Assembly: GCA_958510875.1 (NCBI GenBank)
Contig: OY294067.1
Coordinates: forward strand, 192,703,322 to 192,767,321
Length of the DNA: 64,000 bases
Direction: 5' to 3'
From: Endomychus coccineus
Lineage: Eukaryota; Arthropoda; Insecta; Coleoptera; Endomychidae
Positions 36,073 to 46,243 of this stretch are shown one piece after another. Position 1 is the first letter of the stretch, and every line of letters begins with the position of its first letter. The notes below the pieces were generated by a model. That model was not told the DNA's origin. It saw only the letters and a list, made by a program, of their open reading frames with translations, and did no database searches. The translations under genes and the position numbers were made by a program.

Positions 36073-38160
36073 CTTTCCAAGCATCCTCTCTGGGTGATGA
36101 TAGCTGCCGATGTCTCCTCGGAGCCGTGTGGGCTCTACCACTCAGGATGTTGGGTATGGGAATCGGTGTATCATCCACATGTTTAGTATTTCTTTCAATT
36201 TGCCCCAGTGCAGTTCCACACCAGTTTAATAGATGGCTATATAAATTTTTGTTTCTAGCACACTCCCATGTTGTAGTTTGAGTCAGACTTCCATCAAACT
36301 AATCGTTCATTCAATTCTATTACCCTTACTTATGGCGAACCCATTCTCCATTAAAATACGTTCATTAGTGATAACTACCTAGTTGGGACTCTGGGAAACG
36401 ATAGCTGCCTGATAGGTCTGATCACCTTTGAAAATATCACGCCCTTTTGTGCCATACTGGTACACATGGTCCGTCCTGTTTCTCCCTAAGCTCTTAACCG
36501 AATTCCTTTAATATTTCAGAATTTCCAGTGCAACAGCCCAGGGCACTTTTATCTTACACACAGGGGTTTTCAGTCTTATCTAGATTTAATGTTAGTAGAT
36601 TTTTCTTCAGCCATTTGTTGATTTGTCATTTTATTTAAAATCACGGTTTTTATTCCATGCCAATTTCTTCCTTTAAAAAATATTACTGTATCATCCGCAT
36701 AAGATATTATGATACAATTTTCATTATGTGTGGTTTTAAGGATTTGAATGTCTCATATGAATAAACTATCTGGCCTGAGTTGATTGACTATCCTTTCAGG
36801 CGTTGAGCAACCAATCTATGTCCAACCAATCTATGCCCTTCATCTTTCCAAGCATCCTCTCTGGGTGATGATAGCTGCCGATGTCTCCTCGGAGCCGTGT
36901 GGGCTCTACCACTCAGGATGTTGGGTATGGGAATCGGTGTATCATCCACATGTTTAGTATTTCTTTCAATTTGCCCCAGTGCAGTTCCACACCAGTTTAA
37001 TAGATGGCTATATAAATTTTTGTTTCTAGCACACTCCCATGTTGTAGTTTGAGTCAGACTTCCATCAAACTAATCGTTCATTCAATTCTATTACCCTTAC
37101 TTATGGCGAACCCATTCTCCATTAAAATACGTTCATTAGTGATAACTACCTAGTTGGGACTCTGGGAAACGATAGCTGCCTGATAGGTCTGATCACCTTT
37201 GAAAATATCACGCCCTTTTGTGCCATACTGGTACACATGGTCCGTCCTGTTTCTCCCTAAGCTCTTAACCGAATTCCTTTAATATTTCAGAATTTCCAGT
37301 GCAACAGCCCAGGGCACTTTTATCTTACACACAGGGGTTTTCAGTCTTATCTAGATTTAATGTTAGTAGATTTTTCTTCAGCCATTTGTTGATTTGTCAT
37401 TTTATTTAAAATCACGGTTTTTATTCCATGCCAATTTCTTCCTTTAAAAAATATTACTGTATCATCCGCATAAGATATTATGATACAATTTTCATTATGT
37501 GTGGTTTTAAGGATTTGAATGTCTCATATGAATAAACTATCTGGCCTGAGTTGATTGACTATCCTTTCAGGCGTTGAGCAACCAATCTATGTCCAACCAA
37601 TCTATGCCCTTCATCTTTCCAAGCATCCTCTCTGGGTGATGATAGCTGCCGATGTCTCCTCGGAGCCGTGTGGGCTCTACCACTCAGGATGTTGGGTATG
37701 GGAATCGGTGTATCATCCACATGTTTAGTATTTCTTTCAATTTGCCCCAGTGCAGTTCCACACCAGTTTAATAGATGGCTATATAAATTTTTGTTTCTAG
37801 CACACTCCCATGTTGTAGTTTGAGTCAGACTTCCATCAAACTAATCGTTCATTCAATTCTATTACCCTTACTTATGGCGAACCCATTCTCCATTAAAATA
37901 CGTTCATTAGTGATAACTACCTAGTTGGGATATGAATAAACTATCTGGCCTGAGTTGATTGACTATCCTTTCAGGCGTTGAGCAACCAATCTATGTCCAA
38001 CCAATCTATGCCCTTCATCTTTCCAAGCATCCTCTCTGGGTAATGATAGCTGCCGATGTCTCTTGGAGCCGTGTGGGCTCTACCACAGTATCGGACCTAA
38101 CAACGCGGAAATTTGATACAAGGTGGATAGTAACGTGTGATGCGCATGTAAAAAGATGGG
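36073..38160. repeat. 771-bp tandem repeat, 2 full units plus partial units
   Basis: Units begin at TTTCCAAGCATCCTCTCTGG at 36073, 36845 and 37616 (spacing 772 and 771), with a fourth, shortened start at 38020 (spacing 404). Copies look almost identical. On the minus strand each full unit contains IISYADDTVIFFKGRNWHGI, the catalytic box of a LINE reverse transcriptase, with a stop a little downstream. So a LINE fragment was amplified in tandem recently. Confidence 0.9.
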
Positions 38161-38339
38161 AGTTGTTATTTTACAATTCGGAAGTACACTCCCATATTGT
38201 AGTTTAAGTCCGACTTCCATCAAACGAATCATTCAATTCTATTACACTTACTTATGGCGAACCCATTCTCCTCGTTAGTGTTAACTACCTAGGGGACCTC
38301 TGGGAAACGATAGCTGCCTGGTATTCACCCTATGCAAGT

Positions 38340-38480
38340 TCGCCAACCATTCGAATCTGAATTCGAATGTTCTCTTCAGTTTCTGTTTGGGCATCTTCTT
38401 TCAGAATCCAACCATTCGAATCTGAATTCGAATGTTCTCTTCAGTACTTTCTGTTTGGGCATCTTCTTTCGGAATCCCTA
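38340..38480 (-). repeat. Tandem pair, inverted relative to 39719-39780
   Basis: CCAACCATTCGAATCTGAAT and the following ~50 bases occur twice here. The minus strand reads KEDAQTETEENIRIQIRMVG. The same peptide, in plus orientation, is at 39719-39780, beyond the 99-bp minisatellite. ATTCGAAT is itself palindromic. Confidence 0.7.
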
Positions 38481-38484
38481 TGAC

Positions 38485-39000
38485 GACTTGTGGGAATGAA
38501 GGCTGTTCTTGAGCTCTGGTCTGTCAATATGTATTCTACTTTAGCAAGTTGAAATTCCCCACAGAATACTGCATTTACTTTAACTGAATCATCTTTTTTT
38601 CGAGGGTTTTCTGAATTCTTCTCATGAAAAAAGCTTCACAGCCTTTCGGATGCTTTGGGCCTTGTGTTTCAAATTGGATCTCTGAGTGGCTATAGCCGGG
38701 TCTGTCCTTTGCCCTTGCAACTCGTTCATAATTCTGCGACTCGTTCATAATGGAGTCTGTTCTAAAACATCCAAACTGTTATGTTTATTATGAGTAATGT
38801 TTGTTTTAAATAACCTATGATATTTTAGTAGGTTACCATCTTTTCGTAGACCGTTTGTTATAGAAATGTTATTCCGAATATTCAGTATCGAATTTGATAT
38901 TTATATTATACGTGTTTGAGGGTGGATCTGATTCTTTATAATCGAAAGAGACTAAGATACATATCGATCGAAGAACAAACAACTTCTCCATCACTACTAC
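38485..39000. other. Intergenic spacer
   Basis: No gene recognised; leads into the first, shorter minisatellite unit at about 38916. Confidence 0.5.
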
Positions 39001-39440
39001 AGCGACAGCCAGGAGCCTCTAACGCTTCCATGAGTGTGGATCTGATTCTAAGACACATATCGATCGAAGAAGAACAAACAACTTCTCCATCACTACTACA
39101 GCGACAGCCAGGAGCCTCTAACGCTTCCATGAGTGTGGATCTGATTCTAAGACACATATCGATCGAAGAAGAACAAACAACTTCTCCATCACTACTATAG
39201 CGACAGCCAGGAGCCTCTAACGCTTCCATGAGTGTGGATCTGATTCTAAGACACATATCGATCGAAGAAGAACAAACAACTTCTCCATCACTACTACAGC
39301 GACAGCCAGGAGCCTCTAACGCTTCCATGAGTGTGGATCTGATTCTAAGACACATATCGATCGAAGAAGAACAAACAACTTCTCCATCACTACTACAGCG
39401 ACAGCCAGGAGCCTCTAACGCTTCCAGTCAACGATAAGAA
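38916..39440. repeat. 99-bp coding-length minisatellite, about 5 units
   Basis: ATG GAG-type unit starts (ATGAGTGTGGATCTGATTCT) lie at 39030, 39129, 39228 and 39327, exactly 99 bp apart, with a diverged unit before and a partial one after. Because 99 is a multiple of three, both strands stay open: the plus strand repeats MSVDLILRHISIEEEQ and continues SLLQRQPGASNAS; the minus strand repeats MCLRIRSTLMEALEAPGC. One plus-strand unit has CAG changed to TAG. A possible acceptor (TTTCTTTTACAG) lies at about 39702. Coding status is unclear. Confidence 0.85.
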
Positions 39441-39718
39441 GCCTCTAATGCTTCCAGAAATCTCACGCCTCAAAGTCTCTAACACTTATACTTCACCAAC
39501 ACTTCTATCACCCAAGCTATCGCTACGTTTCGACCATCAGAAGCCTATCACGCTTCTCCAGAACACATCTGCAGTATACATCAGCAGCCCCAACGCTCGC
39601 AACAACGATCTCTCTATAGAAAATGTGTCTATCTCTTGATTGATTTATATATAATATAATGTAGGTTACTGAAATTTTTCTTATGTTTTTATTTCTTTTA
39701 CAGTTGGGGTATATCAAC

Positions 39719-40060
39719 TCCTGAAAGAAGATGCCCAAACAGAAACTAATGAAGAGAACATTCGAATTCAGATTCGATGAAACTTATGAATATCAAAAAG
39801 GGGACTCTTATCAGGCAGCTATCCACCCCGTCCGTGACAAGAGTCCCCTACCCCGCTCCAGGGAGACATCGGTGGTTATCATTCCCTGGAGCCCTCACCC
39901 TCCGGTCCAGGGGCTGCGGCAGCTATCGATTCTTGAAACCCTGGACCATCTACCTCGAATGGGGCTCTCACCAGGCAGCTATTCATCCCGTCCTTGGACC
40001 GGTCCAGGGGCTGCGACAGCTATCTATTTTTGAAACCCTGGACCATCCATCCGCGTTTGT
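39719..40060. repeat. GCAGCTAT-word repeat block 1
   Basis: After the inverted partner of 38340-38480, the words GGCAGCTATC or CAGGCAGCTATTC recur at about 39826, 39924, 39976 and 40015 within CCCTGGA-rich units. The same units are at 41320-41660, and their reverse complements (GATAGCTGCC) at 36.1-38.3 kb. Overlapping open frames here are repeat artefacts. Confidence 0.75.
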
Positions 40061-40079
40061 TCGTTGACTGTGACGACGT

Positions 40080-41005
40080 ATGTTGGTTTTTTGTATGAAT
40101 TCGTTCCGCAATTGCTTTAATAACAATAAATATTTATCCATAATTTCTACGAACCCGAACGATAAAGTCTCTTCAAACAGGGCTAACGAAATTTCTTTTA
40201 TCGCGGAGTTGGTCAATTGAAGCAATATATTTACGTTTACCGCGTTATTTGTCCCGCCGCTTGAACCACCGTAAAAATTATTCCTAATCGCAGCGACTGT
40301 CAACTCATGGGCACAATTTTTCGAGAACAGCACGACAAAATAATTGATTTTGGGAATATGACGAGATGCTTGTGTGGAACGTTTATTCGTTGACTGTGAT
40401 GACTTATGTTGGTTTGTCTTTGTCCTCCGCAACACCACCAGAGATGTCTGTCTTTTTCTTTTGTAATCATTCTTGCGAGGCAACGGAACTTTTTGATTTC
40501 GTATCAGATTTGCTTATTGACAGTGTGGGTTATGGTGACGTTCTTGACGACATTTGTTTCCCAGCTACTTTTGTCGATTGAATTTTGGTAGTTATTGACA
40601 ATTTTCCTGGCGATTGCTGTTTTGTTGCTGCCGATTGTAAATGTTTCGATGGTTTCTTGGTAGTCGTTGCTCTTTTGCGGCCGTCATTTTGTTGGGAATC
40701 GGCGATGGTGATACGAGATCGTAAGTCTAGAACAAGTAACGAAGAAATGATATTCTCTTTCTCGCCATATCAATCGCGTTCAATGTGTACTATGGAAAAT
40801 GGGAAAATATCGTATGACATATTACAGTAGACAACTTACTTCAATGATTCGTGGTTCGGTCGTCATATGTCCTAGCTGGGACTCCTGTTGTGATTGTGAT
40901 TCTAATAACTCCTGTTCTGCGAACGATAGTAGACTCTCGAAATTTTTGGAATTTTCCATGTTTATCAATTTTCCATGTTTATCCCACTATTATGTTCCAT
41001 TTCGT
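40080..41005 (-). pseudogene. Decayed copy of the 439-residue gene (5' part)
   Basis: On the minus strand: exon 1 at about 41000-40850 with a small internal duplication, intron with GTAAGT and CTAG, then exon 2 from about 40720 to 40090. Conserved pieces include NNFYGGSSGGTNNAVNVNIL and ALFEETLSFGFVEIMDKYLL. The C-terminal third is missing, and the copy ends in the GCAGCTAT repeats at 40060. Deletions break the Ser-rich part. Sequence is very close to 21029-22462, so the duplication is fairly recent. Confidence 0.8.
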
Positions 41006-41094
41006 ACAATGTAATAATGATTCGTGGTAATTTTTATCTCTTTCACCAATATACTACGGTTATGTAGGTTTTCTGTTGGACAAATCGACATAGA

Positions 41095-41310
41095 ACGGAA
41101 AATGTCTACGATATATTTTTAACAATTTATTCCGCCACACAGACCTAAGCGCTCGCGCATTTTCAATAGTACTATTTTCCGTAGTATTAAGAATATTTGG
41201 TACTGTCTTGTAAAATTCTCCACATACATCTTCTACATAATTCGTGATGATTCTTGGCCATTCGGAATTTCACCTGATTCTTCTCTTACGATTCCCGAAA
41301 CATTTTACAG
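41095..41310 (-). pseudogene. Decayed C-terminal piece of the same gene family
   Basis: Matches the part of 21029-22462 around 21225-21430 (AACAATTTATTCCGCCACAC, CCTAAGCGCTCGCGC). It lies upstream, in reading direction, of exon 1 at 41000, so it must come from a further, tandem copy whose remainder is lost or displaced. Confidence 0.75.
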
Positions 41311-41319
41311 TTTGCTCAT

Positions 41320-41660
41320 CAACACCCTTGGCAGAGCCCCTACCCCGTTCCAGGGAGACATCGGCAGCTATCATTCCCTGGAGCCTTCACCCACCGCCCT
41401 GGACACCCATCCTACCTTAAAGGGGGCTCTCATCAGGCAGCTATTCATCCCTTCCTCGACAGAGCCCCCTACCCCGCTCCAGGGAGACATCGGCAGCTAT
41501 CATTCCCTGGAGCCCTTACCCACCGGTCCGGGGGCTGCGGCAGCTATCGATTCTTGAAACCCTGGACCATCCATCCCTGGACAACTCATCCTACCTCGAA
41601 TGGGGCTCTCATCAGGCAGCTATTCATCCCGTCTTTGGCAGAGCCCCATAACAGCCATCT
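41320..41660. repeat. GCAGCTAT-word repeat block 2
   Basis: Units with CAGGGAGACATCGGCAGCTA and GGGGCTCTCATCAGGCAGCT recur two to three times. They match block 1 and the inverse of the 36-38 kb units. Confidence 0.8.
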
Positions 41661-41869
41661 ACTAAACCGGTGACAACTATTTTATTTGAGGTAGAGCTAC
41701 ACGAAGTTGTAGATTCAAGAGCACAATAATGAACGAGCCGCTTGGTAGAGGGCAGTCCCCTGGAAAATTTATGCAGCTATCTATGTACCTTTAAATAAAT
41801 ATACTTTTTGTTTTATTGTCTTATACTTTTTGTTTTATTGTCTACAAAATGATTTTCTATCTAGAATAA

Positions 41870-42015
41870 CATTTTACAATTAACAATTACAGATACAAAT
41901 TTCACCCTTATGCGTATAACAATTACAGATACAAATTTCACCCTTATGCGTATAATTAACAATTACAGATACAAATTTCACCCATATGCAGAACACAATT
42001 TTGAAATTGCGCCCT
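41870..42015. repeat. Short tandem repeat with the cluster motif
   Basis: ACAATTACAGATACAAATTT followed by CACCC(T/A)TATG occurs three times (about 41884, 41920, 41961). The last copy continues AACACAATTTTGAAATTGCG, so it resembles the ~65-bp motif at 46135, 51651 and 63818. Confidence 0.75.
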
Positions 42016-42264
42016 GGACACACATCCTACCTTACTTTTATATATATTCTAGCAGCTATCTATGTAAATTAAACAAATAAAATATACTTTTTGTTTTATT
42101 ATCTACATATGGTTTTCTCATCTAGACTATTAACATTTTATAATTAACAATTACAATCATAATGCGAAATTGCAAGACATTCAACCTTCTTGATTGGTCT
42201 GCTAATAATCTGATAGAAGACCAATATAAAATTATGTACATTCAATTTGAATGTAAAACACATT

Positions 42265-42345
42265 TTCATTTTCAGAATTATTATATTGTATTCGAGTATT
42301 CAAGTCAAATAAACAAATTATTGTATTACGCCCATAGGAGACTCG
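42265..42345 (+). repeat. LTR fragment related to the gypsy element at 56516
   Basis: ATATTGTATTCGAGTATTCA and AAATAAACAAATTATTGTAT with TTACGCCCA correspond, with changes, to the 3' half of the 475-bp LTR (around 56815-56865). It sits directly beside the P-element relic. Confidence 0.65.
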
Positions 42346-42590
42346 TAATAAATTACGAACAGTGCGAGGATGTTTTCTAACTGCCAAACATAAATCAATT
42401 ACATATTGTGATGCATTATATAAATTTCCGCAAGTTTTATATAACTGCAAAATGGATAAAGGGTTAACATCTTGCAAGAGTTTAATACAAGTGTCACAAT
42501 TTATTTATTTCATCACTGTTCTCACAACAAAGCCTGCAATGTAGCTAGCCAATAACTTCTTTCTGGTATTCTGATAAATTAATATTTGAG
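42346..42590 (-). pseudogene. P-element (THAP9-like) transposase C-terminal relic
   Basis: The minus strand encodes LASYIAGFVVRTVMK, then a CDTC pair, then LYKTCGNLYNASQYVIDLCL. This is the order of the conserved end of P-element-type transposases (YI.GFVVRK, C..C, GGL..PS..VI..C). An in-frame stop follows VMK, and the LTR fragment cuts off the tail. Confidence 0.65.
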
Positions 42591-42666
42591 ATGTAGTTCT
42601 CTTCTACCATGATTATTCGAATGTACAACAAATAGCAGTACACGTATGCTACGACGAACGTCACGT

Positions 42667-43600
42667 CTAATCGTGTGGTGACAAATCCAACGGCGACTTA
42701 TCACCTGCCCCGAACATAATTTCCGCCGCATCATGTAATTGTTCCCGTAGCTTATCGTCCAGTATAGAAAACGACCCAATTTCAACCATCACTGCTTTCA
42801 TGCTATACGTGTAGATCGTATTGACGGGAGGACAGTAATAATTTCCATGCAAATTCAAACAATATAGCATCAACAAACGTTGTAACGGGAACGCCATCGT
42901 CCAGTTGATAAGCTTCGACGCAGCACGTACGTCGTCATTTTCGTTATTCGCTTCCGACCGAACGCAACGTATCGTTGAGACATGCCAAACGCACCCACTA
43001 CGACATCGTACTCGTTCGCTATGACGTACGCTCGGTCGGATTGTCCAACCAAATTTGACGAAGACATTTCCACTCGCTTCCGCCGATCGTTTGTGGCCAA
43101 TCATAATGGATAGCGAATTCGTACGACATATCTGATTTGAACTCTCGAACCACGTCGAAAAACGCATCCTCGATTCGATTCCGCACTCGGTTCGACACAA
43201 CTTTATTATAGAATTTTCTAGTTTGGGTCGATCTGATTTTACCGGTCGGTGGACGTCTATCGGCGCCAATATAAATTTTCCTAACATATCGTAAAAATCC
43301 CATTGGCAAATTAGCTAATACCTTCCGTCGAAATACCCCGACAGCAATCGCAGTGAACGACAATTCTTCTTCACATCTTCTGAGAGCCAACTGCTTCTGA
43401 TACGTATCATCGTATGAGCGACGTTTGATTTCGTCTTTCTTCTGTATCACGGCGTATCGCAGCGCGTCGTGCAGGATACCGGTAATGTCAATGTAAAGAC
43501 ATTTTTTCGTGAGCGGATCGATATCGATTTTGTCGTTCCAATCTTCGAACACGAAATCGCCGATCGCATCCAAAATATACTTTAGTGTATCAACTCCCAT
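42667..43600 (-). pseudogene. First gene of the virus-like cluster, frameshifted
   Basis: Starts at an ATG at 43600 (the longer frame above it has only GTG). The first 193 residues are open to 43019 and are basic, with FRRKVLANLPMGFLRYVRKI near the middle. The frame then stops. Protein-like sequence continues briefly in a second frame (about 43020-42950, ANEYDVVVGAFGMSQRY) and then in a third, to a stop at 42667 (about 100 residues with LINWTMAFPLQRLLMLYCLN). At least one and probably two indels are needed to explain this, unless there are assembly errors. A TATA box and a TCAGT initiator lie upstream. It is divergent to the 616-residue gene. No family recognised; the original length would be about 300 residues. 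Confidence 0.6.
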
Positions 43601-43654
43601 ACTGCACGTTTCGATATTAGACACACACACGACTCGACTAACTGAACGATGAAT

Positions 43655-43700
43655 TACGACTGACTGGATGAGCGGTAGAACTTTAATTTATATATACGGT
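43655..43700 (-). promoter_or_regulatory. Core promoter of the 43600 gene
   Basis: TATATAA on the minus strand starts at 43694. A TCAGT initiator has its A at 43661, 33 nt downstream. The ATG follows about 60 nt later. Confidence 0.6.
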
Positions 43701-44094
43701 ATTCCGACGTACTCCCGGAATATTCGGTGATCACAAGTACATTTACAACGAGAAACAGAGCTGATATAACAATCCCAATTTGTTCCATATTTTATTAACG
43801 CTCCCAATGTGAACAGGGAAATGAACATATCAAAACAACGCAAAAAATATTCATAACTACGACGGAGATGGGAAAGAAATGAAAATATCGTTCACGACAG
43901 TTGAACGTTATTTTGGTTCTCGAATCGTCGTAATGGAACGGCTCTTTCATTGGGATGGAAAAAATTGTTACATCGGAACGAATTTCCGATCGGACGGTTC
44001 TCCATCAGTCACCCAAACGACAAAAGAAAGAACGCGTTGTCTTGGACAAAGATAGACATTTTCACGAGCAATTCGTTGTACGGAGGGGGAATCG

Positions 44095-44150
44095 AATGTA
44101 TATAAGGCTCGATAATATGTAGAATAAGGACATTCCATACAAGTCAGCGT
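44095..44150 (+). promoter_or_regulatory. Core promoter of the 44184 gene
   Basis: TATATAAGG at 44099-44107, 85 nt before the ATG. GTCAGC lies 45 nt after the TATA box, further than in the other promoters; ACATTC at +30 may be the real start. The promoter faces away from that at 43694, about 400 nt apart. Confidence 0.55.
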
Positions 44151-44183
44151 GTTATCTAATACGAGTGCATACGACTTATCCAA

Positions 44184-46034
44184 ATGTCGTATGTTAGTGG
44201 TAAAAATTTCATTGTGTCATCACAAGAACGCGAAAGATCGAAGAATCTCACAGTTCGTTATAGGTCGCGCTCGATTGACGAAAAATCATCGTACGTTAAC
44301 GAGAAATCCCCATCGTTAGATTCGATATCTTGCGATGAGAATGGTACGGACGACGAGTCAGAATCGGAGAGAAGAAAAAATAAAAGAAACAGTTCATCGA
44401 TCACGACCGGTGGCAGAACGACCAACGTGTCATATTTGACAGCTAAACAAAAAACATCTTACGTCAATGAAAAATCGCCATCGTTACATACAATTTCTTC
44501 TGATGATGACACAACGGACGAAGAATCAGAATCGGAAACGGAAAATGGAGAAGAACACAGCACATCGGTCCGGAACAATGGAATATCGACCGACGTGATA
44601 GCCGAGCAATCGTCTCGCGTTAACGATCAGTCTCCACCGTCAATTTCAATTTGTGGCGATGAAAACGAAGCGGACGGCGACCCAGACACAGAATCGAAAA
44701 CAGAAAATGGGAAGGGAAGTAGCACGTCGATCGCAAACGACGAAATAACTACCAACAGGCCACATTCGATAGAAAAACAATCGTCGTGTGTGGAAGAAAA
44801 ATCGCCGTCATTAAATTCACTTTCTGGTAATGGAAACGAACCTGACAACGAACCAGAATCGAGAACGGAAGAGTTAGAAGAAATTGATACGTTGGTAGCG
44901 AGAAATGGAGGAACAACGATCGACACAGTAATAATCGATATGATACAAGATGATATCGAACGTTCCGTTGCTGATATGATACCCGAAATCACCGCAAATC
45001 TCGCTGTTGAACAGGAGAGCGTAACCATACCGCCGAATTCCATATCGAATCCCAAACTACACTCGCTACGTACCAGCTATCCATCGAGTGTCGATTTACG
45101 GGGAAAATCGGAACATCGTAGTGAAATATCGAGAAAACGAAAATCGGAAATGACTTGCGACGAACAACATATCATGAAAGTTTCACCATTGTCATTACCG
45201 CAACCACAATTACCTCAATCGTCCGCATCGAAATCACCGAAAATTCGTTCGGAACATCGAACGACGAGATCAAATCGACGGTGTATAAACCAAATGTCAT
45301 CCGAAGCGATCGAAATGAAATTACCGTTCACGATAAGCTATGGCCAACCCATTACCGCATCGCTAATAACCGAAATGTTTTGTCGTGAACTATCAATCAT
45401 CCGTGGTGTGTCGAAGAAAAATATAATTATCGAACTCACTAATTTGAATATGAAATCGATTCATGCCGATATGAACGCAAATGATCGTCCCGTTGAGTTC
45501 CATTGGATATTGAAAAGGTACGTAGATTTAACGAAAAACAATTTGGATATAATTTTCGAGAAGTATAACGTGGAAGTGGAAAAATTAAAGATGCTTGTTC
45601 ATATGAACTTGTTGATGTGGGCGATCGAGGATGCGATCCGAGCGTACCCGATTATCGATCACGCGCGTCAATCCGAATCGATTGATAACTATACCAAAGA
45701 GGTGGTGGAAAAATTTACGCAAATACTATTACCGATTATGCATGATCGAAAGAGAGAAAAGCTCGAAATAATCGGCGCATTGAAGACAGCATGGAGGAAG
45801 ACGATGAGAGAGATTTATATTAGACATTTTGGCAGCGAAGACGAGCTTCACCCGATTCACCGGTTTTTCCAGTACATACTCCGAGGTTGTAGCAATCAAA
45901 ATATACTCGCCAAACAAAGCGACGACATGATTAGTATAATAACGAACGAAATTCCCAAAATCGATAATATATTGCGAACATTAACACATTTCCAAATAAT
46001 GCGAATTCTAAAACGGAAATGTTACGAGTGCTAA
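44184..46034 (+). CDS. 616-residue protein with a repeat-rich acidic N-terminal half
   Basis: ATG at 44184, no interruption. Residues about 35-235 contain four diverged repeats of about 50 residues, each with a core like SSYVNEKSPSLDSIS, then acidic runs (DDESESE, DEESESETENGEE). They should be disordered and open to phosphorylation. A basic stretch follows (SEISRKRKSE, TTRSNRRC), possibly a nuclear signal. From about 380 the protein is helical. Residues 532-616 align with the last 85 of the spliced gene at 21029-22462. AATAAA lies about 50 nt past the stop (46086). The codons are rich in TCG, CGA and ACG, unlike the transposon flanks. A structural or regulatory protein of viral origin is possible, but no function can be assigned. 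Confidence 0.85.
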   Translation: MSYVSGKNFIVSSQERERSKNLTVRYRSRSIDEKSSYVNEKSPSLDSISCDENGTDDESESERRKNKRNSSSITTGGRTTNVSYLTAKQKTSYVNEKSPSLHTISSDDDTTDEESESETENGEEHSTSVRNNGISTDVIAEQSSRVNDQSPPSISICGDENEADGDPDTESKTENGKGSSTSIANDEITTNRPHSIEKQSSCVEEKSPSLNSLSGNGNEPDNEPESRTEELEEIDTLVARNGGTTIDTVIIDMIQDDIERSVADMIPEITANLAVEQESVTIPPNSISNPKLHSLRTSYPSSVDLRGKSEHRSEISRKRKSEMTCDEQHIMKVSPLSLPQPQLPQSSASKSPKIRSEHRTTRSNRRCINQMSSEAIEMKLPFTISYGQPITASLITEMFCRELSIIRGVSKKNIIIELTNLNMKSIHADMNANDRPVEFHWILKRYVDLTKNNLDIIFEKYNVEVEKLKMLVHMNLLMWAIEDAIRAYPIIDHARQSESIDNYTKEVVEKFTQILLPIMHDRKREKLEIIGALKTAWRKTMREIYIRHFGSEDELHPIHRFFQYILRGCSNQNILAKQSDDMISIITNEIPKIDNILRTLTHFQIMRILKRKCYEC

Positions 46035-46134
46035 TGAAAAGAATTTTTCGTACGATTTATAAAATGTATTTCATATGTAATTCGAATAAAAAATGTCACG
46101 AAATATTGCGATTCATTTCACGTAACTCACATAC

Positions 46135-46203
46135 CCCAACGTAACGGCCATAAGATACAAATTTCACTCTCATAGGAAACATAATTTTTAAATTCCGCCA
46201 GAC
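46135..46203. repeat. ~65-bp cluster motif, copy 2
   Basis: Starts CCCAACGTAACGGCCAT, contains GATACAAATTTCACTCTCAT and ends AAATTCCGCCAGAC. Matches copies at 41961-42011 (partial), 51651-51719 (inverted) and 63818-63862 (partial). Confidence 0.75.
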
Positions 46204-46243
46204 AAACAAATTCATTTGGCGTTTTGCAGCGATAATCGATCAA

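Noticed and set aside
39731..40067. Overlapping Pro-rich frames of 96-100 codons
   Set aside because: They cross the junction of three different repeat blocks (inverted peptide repeat, GCAGCTAT units, decayed gene copy).
42232..42477. Possible paralogue fragment of the 405-residue cluster gene (KHPRTVRNLL compared with SPRTLKMLAL)
   Set aside because: The neighbouring minus-strand sequence reads YIAGFVVRT, CDTC and ASQYVIDLCL, a better fit to a P-element transposase end, and the remainder is an LTR fragment. The resemblance is short and probably chance.
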